From positions 124,001-188,000 of the forward strand of contig QOZR01000010.1 in assembly GCA_003576685.1 (NCBI GenBank): a stretch of 64,000 nt of DNA. Direction: 5' to 3'. Both the position numbers and the translations under genes were made by a program. The DNA is from Virgifigura deserti (GTDB lineage Bacteria; Pseudomonadota; Alphaproteobacteria; Dongiales; Dongiaceae). The notes under the pieces are model-generated. The model was not told the DNA's origin. It searched no databases and saw only the letters and a list, made by a program, of their open reading frames with translations. Below are positions 51,897-61,498 of this stretch, one piece after another (the stretch's first letter is position 1; every line of letters begins with the position of its first letter).

Positions 51897-53025
51897 TCCG
51901 GGTCTCCTCAACCTGCTTGATGGCGTAGAGCAGCCTTCGGTCGCGACGCCAGCGTGCAAGGACGGTCTTGGCCGCCTCCGGCGTGATTCGATCGTACAGT
52001 GCCAATATCCGCGACAATTCCCGTGGATCCGTAACCCTGTCACTGGGCCGCGCCCTACGGCTCAGCAGAAAGATCGAGGCAAATAATGACTTATCAATAT
52101 CTATTGCTCGGCAGACGATGGCAAGGCCTTCTCCGCCGGGCTCGAAGAGAAAGCGCCGAATTAAGGTCAGCCTAAGCTTGCTCAATTGGGCGAGTAGCGC
52201 CTCGAACAGGGGGATTTCGCCTTGCCGCAGCGTCTGGATCAGCAGTTGCGGCGTGATCTCGTTCGCTTCGGCGATCCGTCGGGCCAGCACCATGGCCGCG
52301 CCGGAGTCGGCCGGGTCGGCGTCCTCCGCGACCTTCTTCAGCGCCTCTGCCGTGACCGCCTCGATCGCATTGTCCAGCGCCGTCACATCGATGTCGAAGC
52401 TCTCCACGATATGCTGGCGCAGGGCCGCCGAGACCCAGAAATACATCTTCTTCGCCAAGCTCGGGCTGAGGTCGCGCCGCCGCAGGATCGGCTCCTGGAA
52501 ACTGTCGACGGTCTTCGACCGGTCGACGAGGTAGGCCATCGTCGCCTCAGAGATCCGTGCGTTCGGATTTTCGAGAAGCGTCTTGATGACGTCGACATTG
52601 TTGGTCTCGACCAGTGCGTCGGACACGGGCTCGGTCACCGTCCGCCGCATTGCGACAGTCAGCTGGTGGTCGAGCGACCGGTGGCGGACGATCTCGATGA
52701 GCTCGATGTCCAGCAGCGCATCGCTCTTCAGCAGGATCGGCGCGGCGACGTCGATCTCATCATTGGCCAGAGTGACGACGATCTCGTGCGGAACATTGCC
52801 GGCCGTCGCCAGTCGCTCGCTGAGTGCGCGCCGCACCGGCAAAGCGACGTCGTGGATCAGCTTCTTCAGGATATCGGTCATTAAGACGCGTTCCTGCGCC
52901 GTGACGACCGTCTCCCGCTCCGAGAGCAGGTCGGCGACGATAGCCACAAGGCGTTTGCGCCCCTCGACGGACTTGTCGCGCGCTAGGCCAAGCAGATGGT
53001 TTGCGTCTGCCATCGTCGGTGCCAT
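51877..53025 (-). CDS. DUF2336 domain-containing protein
   Basis: 382 residues, mostly helical with HEAT-like regularity (LPVRRALSERLATAGNVPHEIVVTLANDEIDVAAPILLKSDALL). DUF2336 is largely confined to alphaproteobacteria. Coupled by overlap to the histidine kinase downstream, so a regulatory partner of that kinase is an inference. Starts at ATG or the second in-frame ATG a few codons later. Upstream 655 bases carry no gene. Confidence 0.87.
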   Translation of the reverse strand: MAPTMADANHLLGLARDKSVEGRKRLVAIVADLLSERETVVTAQERVLMTDILKKLIHDVALPVRRALSERLATAGNVPHEIVVTLANDEIDVAAPILLKSDALLDIELIEIVRHRSLDHQLTVAMRRTVTEPVSDALVETNNVDVIKTLLENPNARISEATMAYLVDRSKTVDSFQEPILRRRDLSPSLAKKMYFWVSAALRQHIVESFDIDVTALDNAIEAVTAEALKKVAEDADPADSGAAMVLARRIAEANEITPQLLIQTLRQGEIPLFEALLAQLSKLRLTLIRRFLFEPGGEGLAIVCRAIDIDKSLFASIFLLSRRARPSDRVTDPRELSRILALYDRITPEAAKTVLARWRRDRRLLYAIKQVEETRSDDAAT

Positions 53026-53680
53026 TGGATCACTGTTGTCCTCATGCAGCCATCATTGCCCGACCGGTAACGTCCTGCGGCCTGGTTCCCGGACCTGGCT
53101 TCGCCGAAAACCGGTCCATCGGGCTTCGCTCGAAGCCCTTCGTGCGTCGATCGCTCCGACGGTGGAGCGCCAAGGGCTGCAAGGCCGCATGATCCGGCGG
53201 CGGCACGCATCGGCCGACATGTCAAAGACGCACATGAGGGCCTTTGTATTTAGGCAGCATTACATAGGCATTTTAAGAAACCATTACCGCTAAACTTGAG
53301 CGTTCCGTCCTATATTTCGGGTGCGCCTGCTCCGCCGTCGGCAGGTTCGCGGCGGGGCACCGACCGGGCCGATGCCGCCGGATGGGAGTGATCCGACGCA
53401 TCGAAAACCGCAAGTAATTGAGATTCAATTTTCTTATCCCTTTCTTCCATGCTATGTAATGGCGCTGGCGAGGAAATATTGCTGCATGCAGTATCGTCGC
53501 CACGGGGCGCCGTCACTTAAGGCAGGCGGGAGATTCAGCACGCGGCGTCGCGAGCGGCGCTGCTGCTCGGTCCCGCGCCGTTTCGGCTCCTCACCCATAG
53601 TTTTTGACTGACCAAAACGAAGGATGGCGGCGATATCGGTCGGCCGCCTTCCGACAAAAAACAAGATCGGGCGTCATCTT
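53026..53680. other. Long gene-free interval between DUF2336 and SLAM-like genes
   Basis: 655 bases with no convincing coding frame; short frames are shadows. Contains an AT-richer stretch near 53255-53315 and another near 53400-53470, plausible promoter DNA for the divergent genes. No tRNA, hairpin terminator or repeat was found. A small RNA could be missed. Confidence 0.5.
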
Positions 53681-55066
53681 ATGCGCAGCTTTCCGGGTCG
53701 GCGCGCTCGGCGTGCCATTCTTTTTCCATGTCTTCTCCTCGTTGCAATCTGCGGTATGGCCGCGGATCAGGGGGCTGACGCGGCAGCCGCTCGGCCCTCC
53801 ACAGATCAGGCCGTTCTCCAGCGCGCCTATGAGTCGGCGTTTCAGGAGATGCTCCGCCGCCCGGCCGATCTCGATCTCGTCTTCCGTTATGCGGAGCTGG
53901 CGATCCGGCTCGAGAATTACGAGGCCGCGATCGCGGCGCTCGAGCGGCTGCTGCTGTTCAACCCCGATCTGCCGCGGGTGCGGCTGGAGCTCGGCGCCCT
54001 CTATTACCGCCTCGGTTCCTATGATCTCGCGCGCAGCTATTTGGTCCGGGCGCTCGAAAGCGAAGCGGTGCCGGAGCCGGTGCGCCACCGGGCGCGGACC
54101 TATCTCGACGAGATCGACGAGCGCACGGCCCGCCACCGCATCGACGGCGCGGTCCTTTTCGGTGGCCGTTGGCAGAGTAACGCGAATGCCGGCCCCGCCT
54201 CGCCCGAGGTAAGGGTCTTCGGCGGCACCGGCCGGCTGGACGATGCCTTCACTGAGCAGAGCGACGCCAATATGTTCCTCTCGGCGCGCGCGACCCACAG
54301 TTACGACCTCGGCACGCAGTGGCCGGACGAGCGGTTCGAGACGACGGCGACCGGCTATTTCTCGCGTCACGAGGACGAGGAGCAGCTCGATGCCGGGCTC
54401 CTCGAGCTGGCAAGCGGCCCGCGCTTCGCGCTGCTTCCCGATTTTCTCGACGGCGCCACCATCCGGCCCTATAGCATCGCCAATTACGTATGGCTGGACG
54501 ACGAGTCCTATTTCCGGACGCTGGGCGCCGGCCTCGAGGCGGACTACCTGCCTTGGGACCGGCTGCGCCTGACCGGCGGCGGCGCCTATCTCGACCGCGA
54601 CTACAACGATACCCGAAAGCGGCCGAATGCGCATGATCGCGACGGCCACGAATGGGTGTTCGACCTCGGCGGTGCCTATGCGCTGACTCCGACCAGCCTC
54701 TTCTCCGCGACGGTCGGGCTAAGCGACGAATCGCTGCATGCCGCCTTCGCCTCGAACCGCGAATATCGCCTGTTCGTCGGCTACACCAAACAGTACCAGG
54801 CGCCGTTCGGGCTGACCGGCCTGCCGTGGGTGACGACCCTTTCCGCGGGGCGCATCTGGACCGATTACGACGCATCCGATCCTCTGGTCGATCCGACCGT
54901 CAAGCGGTCCGATCGGGAGTGGCGACTGGGTGTGGCGACGGATATCGGCCTTGCCGAGGATTGGTCGCTGATCGTCAATCTCCAGCGGTTCGTCGTCGAT
55001 AGCAACCTGCCGAATTATGAGTATGACAACTGGTCGGCGACCGTCGGCGCGGCCTGGAGCTTCTAG
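53681..55066 (+). CDS. SLAM-like outer-membrane protein (TPR + DUF560 barrel)
   Basis: About 461 residues. After a signal peptide (RRAILFPCLLLVAICGMAAD), TPR-like helices occupy about 35-155 (VFRYAELAIRLENYEAAIAALERLLLFNPDLPRVRLELGALYYRLG). A 14-stranded-type beta-barrel follows, with alternating aromatic patterns and the terminal WSATVGAAWSF ending in Phe. This is the layout of surface lipoprotein assembly modulators / type XI secretion. An ATG 19 codons upstream, after GAAGG, is an alternative start. The 17-base gap to the FecR-domain gene implies an operon. Confidence 0.82.
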   Translation: MRSFPGRRARRAILFPCLLLVAICGMAADQGADAAAARPSTDQAVLQRAYESAFQEMLRRPADLDLVFRYAELAIRLENYEAAIAALERLLLFNPDLPRVRLELGALYYRLGSYDLARSYLVRALESEAVPEPVRHRARTYLDEIDERTARHRIDGAVLFGGRWQSNANAGPASPEVRVFGGTGRLDDAFTEQSDANMFLSARATHSYDLGTQWPDERFETTATGYFSRHEDEEQLDAGLLELASGPRFALLPDFLDGATIRPYSIANYVWLDDESYFRTLGAGLEADYLPWDRLRLTGGGAYLDRDYNDTRKRPNAHDRDGHEWVFDLGGAYALTPTSLFSATVGLSDESLHAAFASNREYRLFVGYTKQYQAPFGLTGLPWVTTLSAGRIWTDYDASDPLVDPTVKRSDREWRLGVATDIGLAEDWSLIVNLQRFVVDSNLPNYEYDNWSATVGAAWSF

Positions 55067-55083
55067 CAGAAGGAAGGATATCG

Positions 55084-56439
55084 ATGCGTCGACGATTGGG
55101 TAGTCTCGGTCTGCTTCTTGCCGGCGCGGCGCTGGCACAGGATGCCTCGGCGCAGGAGGTCGAGGTCGGCGTGACCGCCGCGGTCAATCCGACGACGAAA
55201 GGATTCTCCCAGACCTTCGGCCAGCGGACCCTGGTGATCGGCTATGACATCGTCTTCGGCGAGCGGATCACCACGACCGATCGGGGGCAGGCGCAGATCC
55301 TGTTCATCGACGAATCGTCGCTGACCGTGGGCCCTAATTCCGACCTCGTCATCGACGCTTTCCTGTTCGATCCCGAAGCCGGCTCGGGGGAGCTCGCCGG
55401 CAGCCTGGCGAAGGGTGTGTTCCGTTATGTCGGAGGACGGATCAGCAAGACCAATCCGGTCGAGTTGCGCACGCCGACTGCGGTCCTCAGCATCCGCGGC
55501 GGCGTCGCCCTGTTCCGGGTCGACGGAGCCGGAACCACCACTGCGATCTTCATTTATGGAGAAGAGCTTCTGGTCGCCTCGGCCGCAGGCGGCGATGCGC
55601 GGCTGCAGCGCCCCGGCTATAAGGTGACGGTGCGGCCGGACGGCGCCCTGACTGCGATCGAGCCGGCTTCGCCGGAGGAGATTGCCGCCATTCTGGACGG
55701 CCTCGAAGGCACCGAGGGCGAGTCCGGCGGTGCCGGCGAAACGCCGACCGACGCGCGGGTCGCGCGGACGGCCATCGTCACGATCGGCTCCGGCGTCCAG
55801 CCCGGTACGATCGACGACCCGTCGCGGCGCAGCCTTGCGGTGACTGAACGGCTGGCCGATCCCGCCACGGCGGAGATCGCCGATCCGGCCGCCACCGATG
55901 ATGCCGTCCAAGCGACTGAGGCAAGCCAATCCTTCGACCTCACCGATATCGACGCCATCGGCGGCGGTAGCGGCGGCGTGTCGGTCGATTTCGATGCGAT
56001 CGGCGCTCAGTTCGGTCTTGCGAACCTCGACCCGTTGCCGCTTCCGGCGGCAGGAACGGCAACGCTCACGGGCTTCGCCATCGGAACAGTGGAGGATGGC
56101 GGCACGCTCCGCGTTGCGGATGGCGACTTCTCGCTGACGGCCGACTTCGCGAGCCGCACGGGAGATCTGTCGATCACCGACTTCGACGGCCGCGCCTTCG
56201 GCGGCACGGTCAGCGAGTCCGGCACCCACCATCGGCTCGTCGGCATGTTCAGTGGCACGTTGACCGAGATGGATCAGAACGGACCGCTCAACGGCACGGC
56301 CGACGGCGTCTTGGTGAGGTTCACGAATCCGGATCCGATAACCGCGACGGTCGGCAATTTCTCGGTGACCGACGGCAAGAGCTATACCGTCGATGGCGGC
56401 TTCATCGGCACCGATGATGGATCGATCATCAAGCCGTAG
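55084..56439 (+). CDS. FecR-domain secreted protein, possible SLAM cargo
   Basis: 451 residues: signal peptide (GLLLAGAALAQDASA); FecR domain about 40-170 (ERITTTDRGQAQILFIDESSLTVGPNS, LAGSLAKGVFRYVGGRIS, TAVLSIRGGVA); a Glu/Pro/Ala linker with DxxATxxxADPAA repeats; and a C-terminal beta-barrel-like region about 325-451 (GTATLTGFAIG, FSLTADFASRTGDLSI, RLVGMFSGTLTE). The last resembles the small TbpB-type barrel of SLAM substrates. AAGGAAGGA precedes the ATG. Lacks a lipobox Cys, so it is not a lipoprotein. Confidence 0.75.
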   Translation: MRRRLGSLGLLLAGAALAQDASAQEVEVGVTAAVNPTTKGFSQTFGQRTLVIGYDIVFGERITTTDRGQAQILFIDESSLTVGPNSDLVIDAFLFDPEAGSGELAGSLAKGVFRYVGGRISKTNPVELRTPTAVLSIRGGVALFRVDGAGTTTAIFIYGEELLVASAAGGDARLQRPGYKVTVRPDGALTAIEPASPEEIAAILDGLEGTEGESGGAGETPTDARVARTAIVTIGSGVQPGTIDDPSRRSLAVTERLADPATAEIADPAATDDAVQATEASQSFDLTDIDAIGGGSGGVSVDFDAIGAQFGLANLDPLPLPAAGTATLTGFAIGTVEDGGTLRVADGDFSLTADFASRTGDLSITDFDGRAFGGTVSESGTHHRLVGMFSGTLTEMDQNGPLNGTADGVLVRFTNPDPITATVGNFSVTDGKSYTVDGGFIGTDDGSIIKP

Positions 56440-56497
56440 GGCTTCGACCCGCCCGGATCGGCTTGCTTGATCAGGCTCTGCGCGCCACATTAGCCCC

Positions 56498-57055
56498 ATG
56501 TCCGAGTCTGCTGGAACACCGCCCGGGACTTTTCCGGGTAGCTTCGTCCGACGCGTTCCCGAAGGGGACAATCGTTCGCGGCTGGTCTGCACCGATTGCG
56601 GCTTCGTCAATTACGAGAACCCGAAGGTCGTCGTCGGTTCGGTCTGCGGCTGGGAGGACAAGATCCTGCTCTGCCGACGGTCGATCCACCCGCGCGCCGG
56701 CTTCTGGACATTGCCGGCCGGCTATCTGGAACTGCAGGAGACGACGGACGAAGGCGCGCTCCGCGAAGCGTGGGAGGAGGCGCGGGCGCGCATCGAGCTC
56801 GAGGGTGTGCTCGGCGTCTACAGCATCCCGCGGCTGAGTCAGGTCCAGGTGATCTATCGCGCCCGCCTGATTTCGCCCGACATTTCCGCCGGCCCGGAAA
56901 GCGCCGAGGTCGGGCTGTTCCGCTGGGACGAGATCCCGTGGGACGACATCGCCTTCCCATCGGTGCGCTGGGCGCTCTCGCATTACGACGAGGCGCGCGG
57001 CCACGCCGCGTTCCACGCCCGCGGCAATCCTGTCGGGGAGGCAGGGAACTTCTAG
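56498..57055 (+). CDS. NUDIX hydrolase with zinc-ribbon start
   Basis: 185 residues. CTDCGFVNYENPKVVVGSVC at about 31-50 looks like a zinc-ribbon as in NADH pyrophosphatase-type proteins. Nudix box GYLELQETTDEGALREAWEEA at about 75-95 fits GX5EX7REUXEE with the last Gly changed to Ala-Arg. Substrate unknown; nucleoside-diphosphate derivative expected. Confidence 0.9.
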   Translation: MSESAGTPPGTFPGSFVRRVPEGDNRSRLVCTDCGFVNYENPKVVVGSVCGWEDKILLCRRSIHPRAGFWTLPAGYLELQETTDEGALREAWEEARARIELEGVLGVYSIPRLSQVQVIYRARLISPDISAGPESAEVGLFRWDEIPWDDIAFPSVRWALSHYDEARGHAAFHARGNPVGEAGNF

Positions 57056-57060
57056 GGCTC

Positions 57061-57104
57061 GACCGCTTCCCCGCCTGCCGTCGCGGGCAGGCGGGGAAGC
57101 GGTC
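57061..57104. terminator. Perfect 19-base hairpin between convergent genes
   Basis: Arms GACCGCTTCCCCGCCTGCC and GGCAGGCGGGGAAGCGGTC are fully complementary, loop GTCGCG. Sits 5 bases after the Nudix stop and 27 before the hydrolase stop. No T run follows on either strand, so it may work as a barrier or mRNA end protector more than a classic terminator. Confidence 0.75.
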
Positions 57105-57131
57105 CGGCGGTCCCGAACCGCTGGGTTGCGC

Positions 57132-58082
57132 CTAGCTCGACTCCAACCGCGCCTCGATCAGCGGCATGAGCCAGGCACCGCGGTCGATGATGTTCATATG
57201 CGTCGTGCCCGGCAGGACGGCAAGTTGGGCGTCGGGAATTAGGCGCGCCATCTCCGCGGCATGCTCGATCCGCACGAAATCGTTGTCACCGATGACGAGC
57301 AGGGCCGGCGCACGCACGGCGCGAAGTTCGGCCTGGCTCCAGCCTTCCCATTCCGCCAGCATCTTGTTCAGCTTGGCCAGCACGCGGTCGAACACAGCCG
57401 GATCGGGGGCGTTGCGCTGGTAGCTCGCCTGCCAGGCGATGAAGTCGGCTTCGGTCGGCAGAAGCGGGATCAGGTCGGCCGAGGGCTGGTGCGCCGGGTT
57501 GCGCTGCATCTGAACCAGTTCGGGCAGCATCCCCTCAAGGGTGTAGGTCGCGCTGATCGGGGTGATGCTGCGGACCAGGTCCGGATGGCGGACCGCCATG
57601 CCGAGTGCGATCATTCCGCCCAGGCTGTGGCCGACGAAGTGGGCCTGCCTGATCCCCAGATGCGTCAGCACGCCGGCCGTGTCGTCGACCATCCGGTCGA
57701 CCTTCGCCGGACCCTCGCGGTCGGCGGTATGCCCGTGCCCCTGTTGCTCGATGGCGATCACCGGCCGCGTGCCTGCGAGGCGGGGAAGCAGGTCGTCGGC
57801 GAAGGCCGTATCGATCGACATCATCCCGCCATGCAGCAGCACGACCGGTGTTTCTCCGGCGTCCGGCGCTCCGCCGTGCAGCTCGTAATAGACACGCAGG
57901 CCGTCGACCGTCGCATAGCCGCTGTTTCCAGTCATTTCCTTGTTTTCCATCGCGAACCCCCTATCGCTGCGGCCGAGACCCGCGGCCATTAGTGCGCCTC
58001 CGACCAACAGCAGCCGGCGGCTGCAGGTCGGACTCTCATGCGGGCCGATGCCGATCCGCCCTTGTGTCGCTCCGAACGTCAT
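57132..58082 (-). CDS. Exported alpha/beta hydrolase (possible Tat substrate)
   Basis: 316 residues. N-terminus CSRRLLLVGGALMAAGLG has a twin arginine and hydrophobic core, suggesting Tat export. Hydrolase parts: VVLLHGGMMSID oxyanion loop, GQGHG-like EQQGHGHT, nucleophile elbow VGHSLGGMIALG with Ser, ALLVIGDNDF acid and a late GTTHMN His. Substrate unknown; esterase or lactonase-like. Start ATG follows GGGGGAGCGGTG. Confidence 0.85.
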   Translation of the reverse strand: MTFGATQGRIGIGPHESPTCSRRLLLVGGALMAAGLGRSDRGFAMENKEMTGNSGYATVDGLRVYYELHGGAPDAGETPVVLLHGGMMSIDTAFADDLLPRLAGTRPVIAIEQQGHGHTADREGPAKVDRMVDDTAGVLTHLGIRQAHFVGHSLGGMIALGMAVRHPDLVRSITPISATYTLEGMLPELVQMQRNPAHQPSADLIPLLPTEADFIAWQASYQRNAPDPAVFDRVLAKLNKMLAEWEGWSQAELRAVRAPALLVIGDNDFVRIEHAAEMARLIPDAQLAVLPGTTHMNIIDRGAWLMPLIEARLESS

Positions 58083-58231
58083 CACCGCTCCCCCAGTAGT
58101 GTGGCAACCAGAGGACGACCGAGGGGCGCCCGATCCGACATGCGGAACTAGAAAATGTTCAGGCGCCTTGCCGGTCGATGCCCGCTCTCCAACCCAAGCT
58201 GAAATTCAACCTGAGGCAAGATCAACTGCTG

Positions 58232-58256
58232 TACCAACTTTCCACGAAAGTTGGTA
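58232..58256. promoter_or_regulatory. Perfect 11-base inverted repeat upstream of the MFS gene
   Basis: TACCAACTTTC and GAAAGTTGGTA flank a 3-base centre (CAC), ending 28 bases before the MFS start. The short spacing fits a dimeric repressor operator; a small RNA hairpin is the other reading. Confidence 0.5.
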
Positions 58257-58284
58257 ACAAGCAGGCATTCCACGCTTGGCCGGA

Positions 58285-59517
58285 ATGAACCGGCTCGCCG
58301 GAAAGCAGAAGAGGTTCGTATTGCCCTTCGACCGATCGTCCGAACGGGCCGCCGCTGTCGGCCGTCGCGATGTCGCGGAGGCCGGCCCGGTCCCCTGGCT
58401 CGCCATTGCCGCCGTCATCGTGACGCTCGGAATTTTCGCGGTCACGATGGGTCTCACTTACCCACTGCTCGCGCTGGTGCTGGAGGCGCAGGGCGTTGAC
58501 GCGGCCCTGATCGGCCTCAACGCCGCCATGACGCCGTTGGGATTGCTGGCCTTCTCGCTGGTCATCCCGAAGGTGGCGCAGCGCTTCGGCGCGTGGCAGG
58601 TGGTTGTCGCCTCGATTGCTCTCACCGGGCTGGTACTGCTGGCGCTCGGCGCCACCCGCTCGCTCACCCTATGGTTCCTGCTGCGCTTCCTCCTCGGCAT
58701 CGGAATCAACGGCCTGTATGTGGTCAGCGAAACCTGGATCAACCAGCTCTCGACCGCCAAGGTCCGCGGCCGGGTCATGGGGCTTTACGCGACCGTCCTC
58801 TCCGGCGGCTTCGCCGCCGGCCCCTTCACGCTATCGCTCACCGGACCGGACGGGTGGGCGCCGTTCCTGATCGGGGCGGGCACCGCCTTCGCCTCCTTGC
58901 CGCTGCTGTTCCTCGCCCGCAGATCGCTGCCCGCCTTCGCCAACGAACAGGGCCCGACGCTGCTGCGCTTCCTGCCGCTTGCCCCCGTCCTCCTCACGGC
59001 CGTCGCCATATTGGCGCTGTTCGATCAGGCCGTGCTGTCGCTGTTGCCGATCTACGCCCTGCGCCACGGGCTGGGCGAGGCCACAGCCGCGGCGATCGTC
59101 GGCGTTCTGGCCATTGGCAATGTGCTGCTGCAATACCCGATCGGCTGGCTCTCCGACCGCCTGTCGCGCCGCGCTGTCATGATCGGCTGCGCCGTGCTCG
59201 CCGTTGCCGGCAGCCTGGCCTTGCCCTTCTCCATCACCGTGCCGGTCGTACTCTGGCCGCTGCTGATCCTGTGGGGCGCCGTCGCCTTCGGCGTCTTCAC
59301 CGTGGCTTTGGCGGAGTTGGGCGATCGGTTCACCGGAGCCCTGCTGCTCGCCGGCAACGCCGCCTTCGCCTTCATGTGGGGCATCGGCGGCATCATCGGC
59401 CCGCCGGTGGCCGGCGGCGCCATGCGGCTTCTCGGGCCCGAGGGCCTGCCGCTGACGCTCGCCGTCAGCTTCGCCGCGCTCGCGCTGCTTGCCGGCCTCC
59501 GCCGCGATCAGGGTTAG
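58285..59517 (+). CDS. MFS transporter (YcaD-like)
   Basis: 411 residues with twelve hydrophobic helices. LAFSLVIPKVAQRFGAWQVVVAS is the loop 2-3 motif region; WINQLSTAKVRGRVMGLYATVLSGGFAAGPF and GIGGIIGPPVAGG are family blocks; WLSDRLSRRAVMIG is the second-half repeat of the motif. Drug or metabolite exporter; no substrate signal. Start ATG chosen over an upstream TTG in frame. Confidence 0.9.
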   Translation: MNRLAGKQKRFVLPFDRSSERAAAVGRRDVAEAGPVPWLAIAAVIVTLGIFAVTMGLTYPLLALVLEAQGVDAALIGLNAAMTPLGLLAFSLVIPKVAQRFGAWQVVVASIALTGLVLLALGATRSLTLWFLLRFLLGIGINGLYVVSETWINQLSTAKVRGRVMGLYATVLSGGFAAGPFTLSLTGPDGWAPFLIGAGTAFASLPLLFLARRSLPAFANEQGPTLLRFLPLAPVLLTAVAILALFDQAVLSLLPIYALRHGLGEATAAAIVGVLAIGNVLLQYPIGWLSDRLSRRAVMIGCAVLAVAGSLALPFSITVPVVLWPLLILWGAVAFGVFTVALAELGDRFTGALLLAGNAAFAFMWGIGGIIGPPVAGGAMRLLGPEGLPLTLAVSFAALALLAGLRRDQG

Positions 59518-59589
59518 CCCCTGGTCGCGTAATTTCGGGAACTGCACCCCGGCTCCGCTGTTCTATTCGCCATCGGCGGGAGCCAGATC

Positions 59590-60522
59590 ATGCGCATTCA
59601 TCATTTGAGCTGCGGGACCATGTGTCCCTGGGGTGGAGCCCTGATGTATGGCTGGCGCCGCGATCCCAGCCTGCGCCGGCTCGTCTGCCATTGCCTGTTG
59701 ATCGAGACGGACCGCCACGGGCTGGTTCTGGTCGATACCGGTATCGGTTTGCGCGACGTGCGGAAGCCGAGGCCGCGGCTCGGCTGGTTCTTCCTGTTGC
59801 TGAACGGCATCCGGCTGCAGGATGAGCAGACCGCGCTGCACCAGATCGAGCAGCTTGGCTTCCGGGCAACCGATGTTCGCCACATCGTCCTTACCCATCT
59901 GGACTTCGACCATGCCGGCGGGATCGAGGACTTTCCGGAGGCTGTGGTCCATCTCCTCGGTGCAGAACTGCAGGCGGCAAGCCAAGGGCGCCGCGGCTTC
60001 ATCGCCCGCCAGCGCTATCGGCCGCTGCAATGGGACAAGCATGTCCGCTGGCGGAACTATGGGGCGGGCGGCGAGCCCTGGTTCGGGTTCGACTGCGTAC
60101 GCGACCTCGACGGCCTGCCGCCGGAAATTCTGCTGGTCCCATTGATCGGGCACACCTGGGGCCACAGCGGCGTTGTAATCCGGCTGCCGGACCGCTGGCT
60201 GCTGCATGCCGGCGATGCCTACTTTCACGTGGAGGAGATGAATCCGGCGGCCCCGTCCTGCCCGCCCGGCTTGCGTGCCTATCAACGGATGATGGAGGTC
60301 GACCGACGCGCGCGCCTGCATAACCAGCATCGCCTGCGCGGGCTGGCGCGAGCGCAGCCGGAACCGGTGGAGGTCTTTTGCAGTCATGACCCGCTGGAAT
60401 ACATTCGTCTGCGGAATCGGGCTTGGTACGACACCGACACGCAGCCGCCGGCGGATATCCGGCCGCCGCGCTATCCGGGTGCGGAAGAGTCGCCCTATGC
60501 CGCCGGGCAGGCGGCACTCTGA
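59590..60522 (+). CDS. MBL-fold metallohydrolase (lactonase-like)
   Basis: 310 residues. Zinc motif THLDFDHAGG (HxDFDH) at about 103-112, VPLIGHTWGHSG and HAGDAYFH further ligands, FCSHDPLEY near the end. Together with the GGALMYGW start this resembles AHL-lactonase-like MBL proteins. A quorum-related or general detoxifying lactonase is possible; not shown. 72 bases after the MFS stop, perhaps in one unit. Confidence 0.85.
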   Translation: MRIHHLSCGTMCPWGGALMYGWRRDPSLRRLVCHCLLIETDRHGLVLVDTGIGLRDVRKPRPRLGWFFLLLNGIRLQDEQTALHQIEQLGFRATDVRHIVLTHLDFDHAGGIEDFPEAVVHLLGAELQAASQGRRGFIARQRYRPLQWDKHVRWRNYGAGGEPWFGFDCVRDLDGLPPEILLVPLIGHTWGHSGVVIRLPDRWLLHAGDAYFHVEEMNPAAPSCPPGLRAYQRMMEVDRRARLHNQHRLRGLARAQPEPVEVFCSHDPLEYIRLRNRAWYDTDTQPPADIRPPRYPGAEESPYAAGQAAL

Positions 60523-60541
60523 CCTCTCAGCGCGCGAAGGC

Positions 60542-61494
<953 letters not shown>

Positions 61495-61498
<4 letters not shown>

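Noticed and set aside
58593..59825. 410-residue Arg-rich frame across the MFS gene
   Set aside because: Shadow of the MFS and MBL-fold genes; no plausible fold.
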